This document shows positions 7,751 to 14,982 of a stretch of 50,562 bases of DNA, piece by piece; position 1 is the stretch's first letter, and each line of letters begins with the position of its first letter. The notes beneath the pieces were generated by a model that saw only the letters and a program-made list of their open reading frames with translations, was not told the DNA's origin and searched no databases. This DNA comes from Candidatus Undinarchaeales archaeon (GTDB lineage: Archaea > SpSt-1190 > JASMDC01). The stretch is taken from contig JASMDC010000025.1 of assembly GCA_030753015.1 (NCBI GenBank), forward strand, positions 1-50,562, written 5' to 3'. Both the position numbers and the translations under genes were made by a program.

Positions 7751-8481
7751 CGTTTCATCCCCTCGTCGGTACGGTCATCAGATGTTATAAGCCTTTCCAG
7801 GAAGCGCCGGCCCTCGCCCGTGGCGAACCGGGGCGGATCCCACCGCTCGTCGTACTTCCCGCCCTGCCGGACGAGGAGCACGCCGTTCCGCTGCCAGGCG
7901 GGGGTCTTGGCAAGGTTGATGCCCCGGGAGAAGCACATCTCGTGGAGCTCGGCCTTACGCACGCCCTTGAGCCGTGATGTGGCGGCGGGGCCGTCCAGCC
8001 CCTCCCGTCGCAGCGCCCAGTAGGCGTGACCGTGCGCGTGGTTGTTCCAAGCCTCTCGCTGGCGCCAGAGCAGGTAGTCGCCCACGCCAGCGGGCGTGAG
8101 GAGCACGGTCCGGGCGTCGAACGATACAGGCCTCCCCAGGATGATGGAGAGGCGTCCTGCCGTGCCCGAGGCCAGCACGGAAGCGAGCTTCTCCACTCTC
8201 CCACCGAAGGGGGCCTTCTCAAGGAACACGAGCGACACCTCGTCCGAGAACATGAACGCCAGCTCGGGAGGCACGCCGATACCCTCTGCGGTCCCCCGCA
8301 CGGCGGCCACCATTGCCCGCATGGCGCCCTCGTCGAAGGGCGTCTCCCACCCCAGCTCCTTGGCCAGCGCGTGGAAGGTGCGGCCGTCCAGCCTCACGGC
8401 GAACGGTACCGGAGCGGAGAGCCGTGCGTAGGACTCCCGCTCCTTGAAGGCACGTGCCGTGATCGGTCCGTCGGTCCTCAT
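7747..8481 (-). CDS. Thg1-like 3'-5' polymerase / tRNA-His guanylyltransferase
   Basis: The 244-residue protein matches the Thg1 family, which adds nucleotides in the 3'-5' direction to tRNA 5' ends; archaeal members (TLPs) repair or complete tRNA 5' ends or add G-1 to tRNA-His. Visible motifs are RLDGRTFH near residue 30 and FSDEVSLVF near 83, which supply the two metal-binding acidic residues, and the WNNHAHGHAYW segment near 144. Length fits. It follows Top6A with a four-base overlap, suggesting translational coupling. Whether it is a true tRNA-His enzyme or a repair TLP is not decidable from sequence. Confidence 0.85.
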   Translation of the reverse strand: MRTDGPITARAFKERESYARLSAPVPFAVRLDGRTFHALAKELGWETPFDEGAMRAMVAAVRGTAEGIGVPPELAFMFSDEVSLVFLEKAPFGGRVEKLASVLASGTAGRLSIILGRPVSFDARTVLLTPAGVGDYLLWRQREAWNNHAHGHAYWALRREGLDGPAATSRLKGVRKAELHEMCFSRGINLAKTPAWQRNGVLLVRQGGKYDERWDPPRFATGEGRRFLERLITSDDRTDEGMKR

Positions 8482-9563
8482 GGCAGGAAGTCCTCAGTCT
8501 CTATCTTCTCGGGAAGATAGGTGTCGGCCACGAACTGCAGGCTCTTGTTGGCCAGCGCCTGCTGCTCGATGCGTACCTTCTTCTCAAGCGCCATGTCGAG
8601 CTGGCGCTGCCAGAGCTCGTCCTGGAACCACGCGTACTTCTTCTCCTCCTTCACGCGCTTGACGTCGTTGGGCTTGAGCACCTCGGTGACGTTCTGCAGC
8701 CCGTAATGCTCGATGTCGTCCATGGTCATCCCCACGAACTTGCAGTCGGGGGTGGAGAGCCACTTCGAGAGGTAGGCGAGGTTGATGGAACCCTGCTTGA
8801 TCACGGAGTAGATGTACCATCCGTAGGGATCGCCGTCGGTGAACACGATGATGGGTAGATTATGCTCGTTCGAGAGACGGTGGATGAGCCGGCGGGCCCC
8901 CCGGGGCGCCTGACCCTCTGTCGCGATCAGGAGGCACTTGTGCTTCTTCTGGAAACCCTCCTCCACAAGCCGCTCGTACATAGCATCGGTCTCGATGACG
9001 AGCACGAACTCCGCCGATGTATCCTTCACCTCGATGTCCTCCACGTTCGACGTGATGGACCAGCCGCCACGACCGAGCTTCGCGCAGTTGAAGGTGTCGC
9101 CGGACTGGCTGAGGGTGATGTCCCCGTACAGGGTACCCCGCTTCTTGGCGTTGAGGTTCAGCTCCTCACGCAGGACGTCCAGGGTGACCTCGAGGTCCTC
9201 TATGAGGGGATTGGACTCCTTCTGGTCGTCGAAGGTGTTCTCCTTGGTGAACTTCATCGAGCGCTTGAGCTGGTAGTACATCTCCCTGATCGAGGCGTGG
9301 CGCTGCTCCTCGAGCAGTGACCTGCACCTCGCCAGGATGAGCAGGGTCTGCATGAAGCGGCGGGTATGGGCCGTGTTGAGGAACGAACGAGTGAACCGTT
9401 TGTTCCCAAGCCGGATGGACTGGCTCGCCTCATCGAAGTAGACGTTGGAGATGGTCCGGAGCGGGATGGAGAGCTGCGGCTCCTCGCCCCCCTCCAGCTG
9501 CCCGGCCAGCTCGGCCGCCAGTGCTTGGATGCTCTCCAGGGTAGGCTCGTTACTCTTCATCAT
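8478..9563 (-). CDS. top6A: DNA topoisomerase VI subunit A
   Basis: The 361-residue subunit is the Spo11-related DNA-cleaving half of the type IIB topoisomerase. The winged-helix (CAP-like) domain holds the active-site segment REMYYQLK, with tyrosines 96 and 97, one being the nucleophile. The Toprim domain shows VLVIETDAMYERL near residue 186 and FTDGDPYGWYIY near 240, containing the metal-binding acidic residues. Its ATG-ATG start lies within the last 14 bases of Top6B, a typical coupled arrangement that fixes the start. Confidence 0.96.
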   Translation of the reverse strand: MMKSNEPTLESIQALAAELAGQLEGGEEPQLSIPLRTISNVYFDEASQSIRLGNKRFTRSFLNTAHTRRFMQTLLILARCRSLLEEQRHASIREMYYQLKRSMKFTKENTFDDQKESNPLIEDLEVTLDVLREELNLNAKKRGTLYGDITLSQSGDTFNCAKLGRGGWSITSNVEDIEVKDTSAEFVLVIETDAMYERLVEEGFQKKHKCLLIATEGQAPRGARRLIHRLSNEHNLPIIVFTDGDPYGWYIYSVIKQGSINLAYLSKWLSTPDCKFVGMTMDDIEHYGLQNVTEVLKPNDVKRVKEEKKYAWFQDELWQRQLDMALEKKVRIEQQALANKSLQFVADTYLPEKIETEDFLP

Positions 9564-11235
9564 CGCTCACCTCCGCACTCTCCTCCTCGTCCTCGTCGCC
9601 TGAAGTGTCTGCCTCCTCAGGCGTGCCTCCTCCCTCCTCTTCATCCTCCCCCTCACCGGTCTCCATGAGCCGGAGCTTGCGGTCGACGGCAGCCTCCAGG
9701 GCCGCGCGGTAGGCCTCTTCGTCCCCGCCGGTGAGCTCAGCCAGTGCGGCGGCCACCTCGGGGATGTAGCGCAGGAAGGTGTTGCGCTTGGTCTTCAGCT
9801 CTTCATCACGTCGCCGTCCGGAGAGGTACCTGCCGATCTTCCGTCCCGCCTCCATGAGAGCGTTGCGGATCTCGATCAGGATCTCCTCCTCTTCCGCCAC
9901 GGCTTGCTTACCAGTGGACGTGTAGGGGATGTGAGGGGATATGATGTTCACGAACACCGAGACCGGAGCCTCATCGATGGAGCGCAGGTGGTAGCGCTTC
10001 CAGTCAACGGAAGCGACCGCTTTGTTGATGACGCACCCGCCGGCGTCAAAGAGTAGGGGCGCACGGTTTGCGTACCTGAGTACCTCGAGCTTCTCGTTGC
10101 TCCCCACTCGACGTCCCGCCTCGCCTCCGTAGGCCATGCCCACCTCCACCTGGAAGGGCACGCCACCCTTGTATACCGTGGGGCGACGGACGGACACGGC
10201 GATGAATGCCGGTTTGAGGATCTCGCGAAGCGAGCGTTCGATCTGCTCCTCGCCGATGGGGATGAGCCCGTCGGTGGGGGGCGCCATGAGCCTGATCCGG
10301 CGGAACGCCTTCACGATGTCCTCCGCCTGGTTGTGAGTGAGCACCTCGGGCTTCATGCTCATGTCCACGCTTACCGCCTCCTGGAGGTCGCTGATGGTGT
10401 TGTTCGTGACCCGGGAGCACTCGTTGATGAGCACGCTGGAGAGCTTGCGGTAACTGCCGGGCTGCTTGGCCATCTGCACAAGATCGTCGGGCGAGAGCCC
10501 TAGCGGGTGTGGTTTGATCTCCTTCGGCTTCTTGGGAATACTCTCCGATGTCCGGGGGAACTCGATGACCGAGCCGTCCGGCTCGACGAGCGTGATGCGT
10601 GCGTGCGGGTTGACTATGGCCGTCCTGCGCACATACTCGAACGCTCCCGTGGTCCCTCGGGAGTACTGGACGTCCTTGTAGAACGACTCAATGCGCACAC
10701 CGCGTGCGTTCTCGGGTTCGAGCTCCACCTTCTCCTTGATCGTTTCGTGCACACGGGCTATGTTCCGCTTGAGGTCGAGGTCCATCACCAGCGTGTGGAT
10801 AACACCGTCACCAGTGCACGTCGCCACCCTGAAAGGCCTCCCGGTGGAGATCTTGCCGAACAGGATGGCACCCACGGCCCCGATGCCCTGCTGACCGCGT
10901 GACTGGATGTAGCGGTGGAACTTCGTACCCGCCAGCATCTTGCCGAACACCTTGTCGATGTATTTGATGGGGATGCCGGGACCGTTGTCCTTGACGACCA
11001 GCTGGTAGTGGTTATCCCCCTTGCGCGACAGCACCTTGACGGTGATGTCCGGCAGGATACCCGCCTCCTCGCATGCGTCCAGGGAATTGGTGAGGAACTC
11101 GTGGACCGCGGTGGTGAACGACTTGATCGTGCCACCGTACCCGAGCATGTGGAGGTTCTTGCGAAAGAACTCGGCGATGCCGACCTCGCGGAACGTGGCG
11201 TCGAAGAACTCCTCGGTGGACCTGTCCTCGACCAC
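9550..11235 (-). CDS. top6B: DNA topoisomerase VI subunit B
   Basis: The 561-residue subunit is the GHKL ATPase half of topoisomerase VI. The Bergerat-fold boxes are present: EFLTNSLDACEEAG (N box, near residue 46), DNGPGIP (G1, near 82) and GQQGIGAVGA (G2, near 114). A helix-two-turn-helix and a transducer domain follow, including SVNIISPHIPYTSTGKQAV-like sequence with the conserved lysine near residue 440. The C-terminus carries a strongly acidic, low-complexity tail of about 40 residues, longer than I would expect for the minimal subunit. Subunit A follows with a 14-base overlap. Confidence 0.96.
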   Translation of the reverse strand: MVEDRSTEEFFDATFREVGIAEFFRKNLHMLGYGGTIKSFTTAVHEFLTNSLDACEEAGILPDITVKVLSRKGDNHYQLVVKDNGPGIPIKYIDKVFGKMLAGTKFHRYIQSRGQQGIGAVGAILFGKISTGRPFRVATCTGDGVIHTLVMDLDLKRNIARVHETIKEKVELEPENARGVRIESFYKDVQYSRGTTGAFEYVRRTAIVNPHARITLVEPDGSVIEFPRTSESIPKKPKEIKPHPLGLSPDDLVQMAKQPGSYRKLSSVLINECSRVTNNTISDLQEAVSVDMSMKPEVLTHNQAEDIVKAFRRIRLMAPPTDGLIPIGEEQIERSLREILKPAFIAVSVRRPTVYKGGVPFQVEVGMAYGGEAGRRVGSNEKLEVLRYANRAPLLFDAGGCVINKAVASVDWKRYHLRSIDEAPVSVFVNIISPHIPYTSTGKQAVAEEEEILIEIRNALMEAGRKIGRYLSGRRRDEELKTKRNTFLRYIPEVAAALAELTGGDEEAYRAALEAAVDRKLRLMETGEGEDEEEGGGTPEEADTSGDEDEEESAEVSDDEE

Positions 11236-11236
11236 G

Positions 11237-11782
11237 TCAGAATCCTCCGAACTGCGCTGTCCGCTTCTCGATCATATGGTACACTGCGGACTGGGGGGTT
11301 CCCGAGAGGATGCGTTCGATGGACTCCATGGCGAGCTGGATGGTCTCTGGGGGACCGATGATCGATATGGTCTTGCCGTAGATCGCGATTCGCACGCCCA
11401 GCTGCCTCTCGATGAAGGTCTTCGTGCGGCCTTCGGTACCGATGAGGCGGCTCTTCTGGCGGTGCATGGCCTTTTCAGTTAGGTGGGCCGATGAGAGGTC
11501 AAGGATCTCGAGCATCATGTTGTCCTCAAGGAGAAAGAGCGCATCAGAGAGCGTGAATCCGCGGCCGATCGCCTTGACGATCGCCTTGGCCTTCAGCACT
11601 GTGAGCGGGTCCCGTGGATCGGGGGGCACGACGATCGTGATCTCGCCGGTGGCGCTTTCGATCTCGAGCCGTATCTTGAGGTATCGCTCGATCTTGGCTT
11701 TGCTCTTCCCGCTCTTGCCGATAAGTATACCGATACGCTCCTTGGGGATTCGTACGAAATCAACGGTGTTCTCAGCTTCCAT
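11237..11782 (-). CDS. KH-domain rRNA-processing protein (Dim2/Pno1-like)
   Basis: The 181-residue protein contains two KH domains. The first has the GxxG-bearing segment IPKERIGILIGKSGKSK near residue 12, and the second has LIGTEGRTKTFIERQLG near residue 112. It matches archaeal Dim2/Pno1, which assists small-subunit rRNA maturation. Its genomic position after eIF1A and RIO1 kinase is the standard euryarchaeal arrangement. It overlaps RIO1 by 11 bases and lies one base before Top6B. RNA binding is established for the family; the specific role here is by homology. Confidence 0.9.
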   Translation of the reverse strand: MEAENTVDFVRIPKERIGILIGKSGKSKAKIERYLKIRLEIESATGEITIVVPPDPRDPLTVLKAKAIVKAIGRGFTLSDALFLLEDNMMLEILDLSSAHLTEKAMHRQKSRLIGTEGRTKTFIERQLGVRIAIYGKTISIIGPPETIQLAMESIERILSGTPQSAVYHMIEKRTAQFGGF

Positions 11783-12536
11783 TGCTCTCTCCTCCTGTAA
11801 TATGTGCCATAAGGTCCTCCTCCGATGGGACCTCCATGCGACGGCTGAAGAAGGCCCGGACGTTATGTACGTCCCGCCGCAAGAACTCCTCTGCCCGCGG
11901 GTGGACGGTCAGCACGGCCTGACCGCAGTCGATGATGACCGGTGATCCCTCGTGAAGAAGGATGTTGTACTCGCTCAGGTCGGCGTGGACCAGGTCTGCC
12001 TTCTGGTACGCGCGTCGTACGTCGGCCATGAGATGGTCGAACACATCGCCCCAGTCAGTGTCGCTGGGCGCGAGCCTGAGCTCCCGTGATGGGGTACCGT
12101 CTGTACCGATGAACTCCATGGCAAGCACGTTCCCGAACACGTCTATGAGCGCCGGTACACGCACACCTGCCTCGGCGAGCCGCAGCAGGTTGCGATACTC
12201 CTTGCTCGTCCAGAGCTTGACCATTTTACGACGAGAGCCAATATAGGCGAATCTGGGATCGCCCTCGATATAGATGCGGAAGTTGCGGAAGTCCGCCGTG
12301 CCGAGCCGGTAGATCTTCAATGCGAGGTAAGCACCGTCCTCGTCCTCTGCAAGGAACACGTTTGCCTCCTTCCCCACCGATATCTCGCCCCTGAACCGCT
12401 CGAACACCCGACGGTTGGCGAGCTTGTACAGTGCCTTGAGCGTCTGCGGTTCAAAGACGTCACCGTAGACCTTAAGGTCCTCGCGGCCCTTCAGGCGCTT
12501 GACATCGATAGCCTCTTCGCCTTTGTCCTCGATCAT
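11772..12536 (-). CDS. rio1: RIO1-type serine protein kinase
   Basis: The 254-residue protein is an atypical RIO kinase/ATPase acting in late small-subunit maturation. Key features are the nucleotide loop SVGKEANVFLAED (near residue 54), the ALKIYRLGTADF segment with the catalytic lysine, the flexible-loop residue cluster RFAYIGSRRKM, the catalytic loop VHADLSEYNIL (near residue 198) and the metal-binding IIDCGQAV (near 216). LKIYRLGTADF and DLSEYN favour RIO1 over RIO2. The ATG overlaps the eIF1A stop by four bases, and RIO1 and the KH protein probably act together. Confidence 0.94.
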   Translation of the reverse strand: MIEDKGEEAIDVKRLKGREDLKVYGDVFEPQTLKALYKLANRRVFERFRGEISVGKEANVFLAEDEDGAYLALKIYRLGTADFRNFRIYIEGDPRFAYIGSRRKMVKLWTSKEYRNLLRLAEAGVRVPALIDVFGNVLAMEFIGTDGTPSRELRLAPSDTDWGDVFDHLMADVRRAYQKADLVHADLSEYNILLHEGSPVIIDCGQAVLTVHPRAEEFLRRDVHNVRAFFSRRMEVPSEEDLMAHITGGESNGS

Positions 12537-12838
12537 TGAAACTCATCAAGATGGCCGTTCTTCTTCAACCACTCGACCTCGGCACCGGTGTAACGGTGTA
12601 CGACATCGCCCCGTGTGTCGCTCTGTATGCTCCATGGTTGGACGACGACGAAGTCCCCTTCCCTGACCCACAATCGTCGTTTGGAGCCTGGGACGCGGGT
12701 GAGCCTGAGCTTTCCGTCGGAACACATGATCTGCATCTTCTTGTTCCCGAGGCGCTGCTGGACTATGCCGATAAGCTCATTATCATCGGGGACACGGGCC
12801 CGCTTGACATCCGTATCGGCATCCTGGGTCTTACGCAC
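12533..12838 (-). CDS. eif1A: Translation initiation factor eIF1A
   Basis: This 101-residue protein is stand-alone eIF1A with the OB-fold sequence VPDDNELIGIVQQRLG, IMCSDGKLRLTRVPG, RLWVREGDF and WLKKNGHL. It promotes initiation complex assembly on the 30S subunit. It differs at many positions from the TRAM-fused copy at 6776-7300, so the two are diverged paralogues. The GTG start lies 25 bases downstream of a TATA box embedded in the end of the NMD3 gene, implying a leaderless mRNA. It heads the eIF1A-RIO1-KH-Top6BA-Thg1 operon. Confidence 0.94.
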   Translation of the reverse strand: MRKTQDADTDVKRARVPDDNELIGIVQQRLGNKKMQIMCSDGKLRLTRVPGSKRRLWVREGDFVVVQPWSIQSDTRGDVVHRYTGAEVEWLKKNGHLDEFQ

Positions 12839-12860
12839 GTTGAATCCAATGCCCCGAACG

Positions 12861-12870
12861 TTTAAAAAAC
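12861..12870 (-). promoter_or_regulatory. TATA box inside the NMD3 3' end
   Basis: On the minus strand the sequence GTTTTTTAAA carries both the last codons and TAA stop of NMD3 and a TATA box for eIF1A, about 25 bases before its GTG. This separates the eIF1A operon from the NMD3 operon despite the tight packing. Confidence 0.5.
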
Positions 12871-13722
12871 CAATAGAGGCCGAGCACCGTCCATCACGAC
12901 CTGCACCTGCTCGCCCTCACCAGGGGAAGGTCCGGGCGGTAGCGGGATGGTGAGGGTCTCATAGGTGTCCATGAGGGTGACGAACACCTCGCCGGGCGAC
13001 ACGGCCGACACCATGGCCTCGTGGACGATATCCTCCGGCACGAGCTTGAGCTTAGAGGCCTGCTTCCGTGTCAGCCTGAAAGTGTCGCGGGTGGCCAGAT
13101 CACGCACCAATGCACCCTTGCTCCCCATGGAGATGAGACGGCCGATCCCTGCGTCGATACGCACGAGCTCGCCGGGACGGGCGTTAGGGAGGCGCACGAG
13201 GACTGTGACCTGATACAGCCCTTTCCCGGTGTTACGGTCCTGGGTCACCAGGGTCCTGGTCGATGTCAAGAGCCCGCCGAGCCGCATGGTGATACGACGT
13301 CCGGCGTTCGTGGCATCCGAATGCTCGAGGCAGTAGAAGTCGACACCACCGGCCACGTCCTTGGCGCGGTAGCGCGTCCATTGGACGGACGAGAGGCACT
13401 CGGCAATACGTTCCACCTGGTCCTCGGTGAGGGGGCGCGGGCTGCGCACCTGCAGGATGGCGGTGATGCGGTTCGAGCGCATCCGGCCGCAGTCCTCGCA
13501 GTACCGTTTCTTGAACACCTTGGGCCACTCGGCTTCGACGAAGGGCTCCTCTGAATTGAACTTCACCCTGCCACAATCCGGGCACAGGCGGGCCATCTCC
13601 TGCTTGTTAGGTGCGGTGGGCTGAGCAGGTTCCACTATCTCTACGGGAGTGCATTCGGGGCAGATGTTGCCTGTGAAGGAGCCCTCCTTGCCGCACACGC
13701 AGCAGAAGCGCGTGCGCTTCAC
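12862..13722 (-). CDS. nmd3: NMD3 family 60S/50S export-factor homologue
   Basis: The product is the archaeal NMD3 homologue, a protein that in eukaryotes adapts the large ribosomal subunit for export; in archaea it is thought to act in 50S maturation or anti-association. Four zinc knuckles are visible at the N-terminus: CCVCG, CPEC, CPDCG and CEDCG within about 85 residues. OB and SH3-like regions follow. I use the GTG that overlaps the eIF2-beta stop (GTGA), giving 286 residues that begin just before the first knuckle. An in-frame upstream ATG would overlap eIF2-beta by 43 bases and is less likely. Confidence 0.9.
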   Translation of the reverse strand: MKRTRFCCVCGKEGSFTGNICPECTPVEIVEPAQPTAPNKQEMARLCPDCGRVKFNSEEPFVEAEWPKVFKKRYCEDCGRMRSNRITAILQVRSPRPLTEDQVERIAECLSSVQWTRYRAKDVAGGVDFYCLEHSDATNAGRRITMRLGGLLTSTRTLVTQDRNTGKGLYQVTVLVRLPNARPGELVRIDAGIGRLISMGSKGALVRDLATRDTFRLTRKQASKLKLVPEDIVHEAMVSAVSPGEVFVTLMDTYETLTIPLPPGPSPGEGEQVQVVMDGARPLLVF

Positions 13723-14138
13723 AGGTTTCTGATAGAGTGCCTTGCGCCGCACGCCATGCACCTGAGGAACCGGATCCGGTCCTCCTTCACGATCTTGGTA
13801 TCGGGCTTACCGCATTCCGGGCAGGTGACGAACTCCGCCACGTACTTGTTCACCCGGTCGTTGAGCTTCATGGGCGTGATCTTGCCCATGAACACGGCGC
13901 GGTGCGCGTCCAGATTGCCTGCAGTACCGCATTCCTTGAGGAGGAACTTGAGCAGGTGACCTGGCTCTCTGTGAAGGTAGCTCGCGATCTCGCTGAAGTT
14001 AGAACAGAAGGTACGGTTTCCCTGGATATCAGCGAGGCCCTTTGGTACCTCGAACCGGATGTCCTTCGTCGTGTCCTCAGGAAGGGCTTTAACGGCCCGT
14101 TCGAGCAGAGTGTTATAGTCTGGTATTTTCTCGGCCAT
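13719..14138 (-). CDS. eif2B: Translation initiation factor eIF2 beta subunit
   Basis: The 139-residue protein is aIF2-beta, part of the trimeric factor that brings initiator tRNA to the small subunit. The N-terminal helix (DYNTLLERAVKALP), the alpha-beta core (TFCSNFSEIASYLHREPGH, then LKECGTAG) and the C-terminal zinc ribbon with CPECGKPDT and CMACGARH are all present. It shares one base with the upstream RPA stop (TGATG) and four bases with the NMD3 GTG, indicating translational coupling. Confidence 0.95.
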   Translation of the reverse strand: MAEKIPDYNTLLERAVKALPEDTTKDIRFEVPKGLADIQGNRTFCSNFSEIASYLHREPGHLLKFLLKECGTAGNLDAHRAVFMGKITPMKLNDRVNKYVAEFVTCPECGKPDTKIVKEDRIRFLRCMACGARHSIRNL

Positions 14139-14962
14139 CAGTCTAACCTCTTGTACTTGCCAGTGCGGGGCTCGAAGATCTCGCCCTCAGTGATGAGCTC
14201 GGTGAGCACGTCGTCCATCTCGTCCCCCATCTTTGACGCGTCCTTGAGCGCGGCGTAGGGGACGCCGTCGCCCTCGTCCAGTTTCTGGATGAGCGCGAGC
14301 AGTGCGGCCCTGGGGCCGGGTCCCGTCTCGACGGGGGTCGCGGCCTTCGATCCATCCCCCGCAGTGGGGGCCTGGGACACAGGCGCCGGTCCGTCCAGCG
14401 TCTCGGTTACCGGTGGGGGTGTCATGGGCTCCGAAAGGACCCCAGCTACCTCCCGGTCGGAGAGGCCGAACTCCGAGGCCAGTGCAGCGGCGATCTCGTC
14501 GGTGCCCTTGCCTTGTGCCTTCAGTTCGTCGGCACGATCGAGCACTTTCTGTTCGCGGCCGTCCTCGCGAAGGAGCTCAAGCCTCCGCACGAGCTCCCAG
14601 TTGTGGTCCGTGATCGTGAGCACGGTCTCGGGGATGAGGTACAGCTCGCCCTCGTACTCGCGCACTCTACCGATGATGTCGATGGTGTCGCCGACGCCCA
14701 GGTCCTTGATCTTGTGGAGGTCGTCCCTGAATCCCTTGACCCGTATGGTCTCGGAGCCGTCATCCAGTGTGACCGAGGCGTAGGTGCCGTCGTCGTTGAT
14801 GAAGGACGAGACGACCGTGCCCAGCACTCGGATCCGCGAGACTGTGGTCCCACCGGGGGTTATGAGCACGTTGGGCTCCATCTCCTTCTGCCCCTTGTGG
14901 TACCGGCCCTTGACCAAGCTGGCGATACGCACCTTCATCGCGGTTAGTCGCTGGAAGCTCAT
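14138..14962 (-). CDS. RPA-type single-strand DNA-binding protein with winged helix
   Basis: The 274-residue protein has one OB fold at about residues 30-125 (VSRIRVLGTVVSSF, YASVTLDDGSETIRVKGF, IDIIGRVREYEGELYLIPE), a linker rich in Ala, Pro and Thr, and a C-terminal winged-helix-like segment ending GEIFEPRTGKYKRLD. This layout resembles RPA32 and the archaeal RPA-associated COG3390 group. It lies just downstream of MCM, as expected for a replication protein. Its last 14 residues closely resemble the C-terminus of MCM. A TATA box inside the MCM 3' end and a GGTGA ribosome-binding site ahead of the ATG support this start. Confidence 0.85.
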   Translation of the reverse strand: MSFQRLTAMKVRIASLVKGRYHKGQKEMEPNVLITPGGTTVSRIRVLGTVVSSFINDDGTYASVTLDDGSETIRVKGFRDDLHKIKDLGVGDTIDIIGRVREYEGELYLIPETVLTITDHNWELVRRLELLREDGREQKVLDRADELKAQGKGTDEIAAALASEFGLSDREVAGVLSEPMTPPPVTETLDGPAPVSQAPTAGDGSKAATPVETGPGPRAALLALIQKLDEGDGVPYAALKDASKMGDEMDDVLTELITEGEIFEPRTGKYKRLD

Positions 14963-14982
14963 GATCGTTCACCATCCTGAAA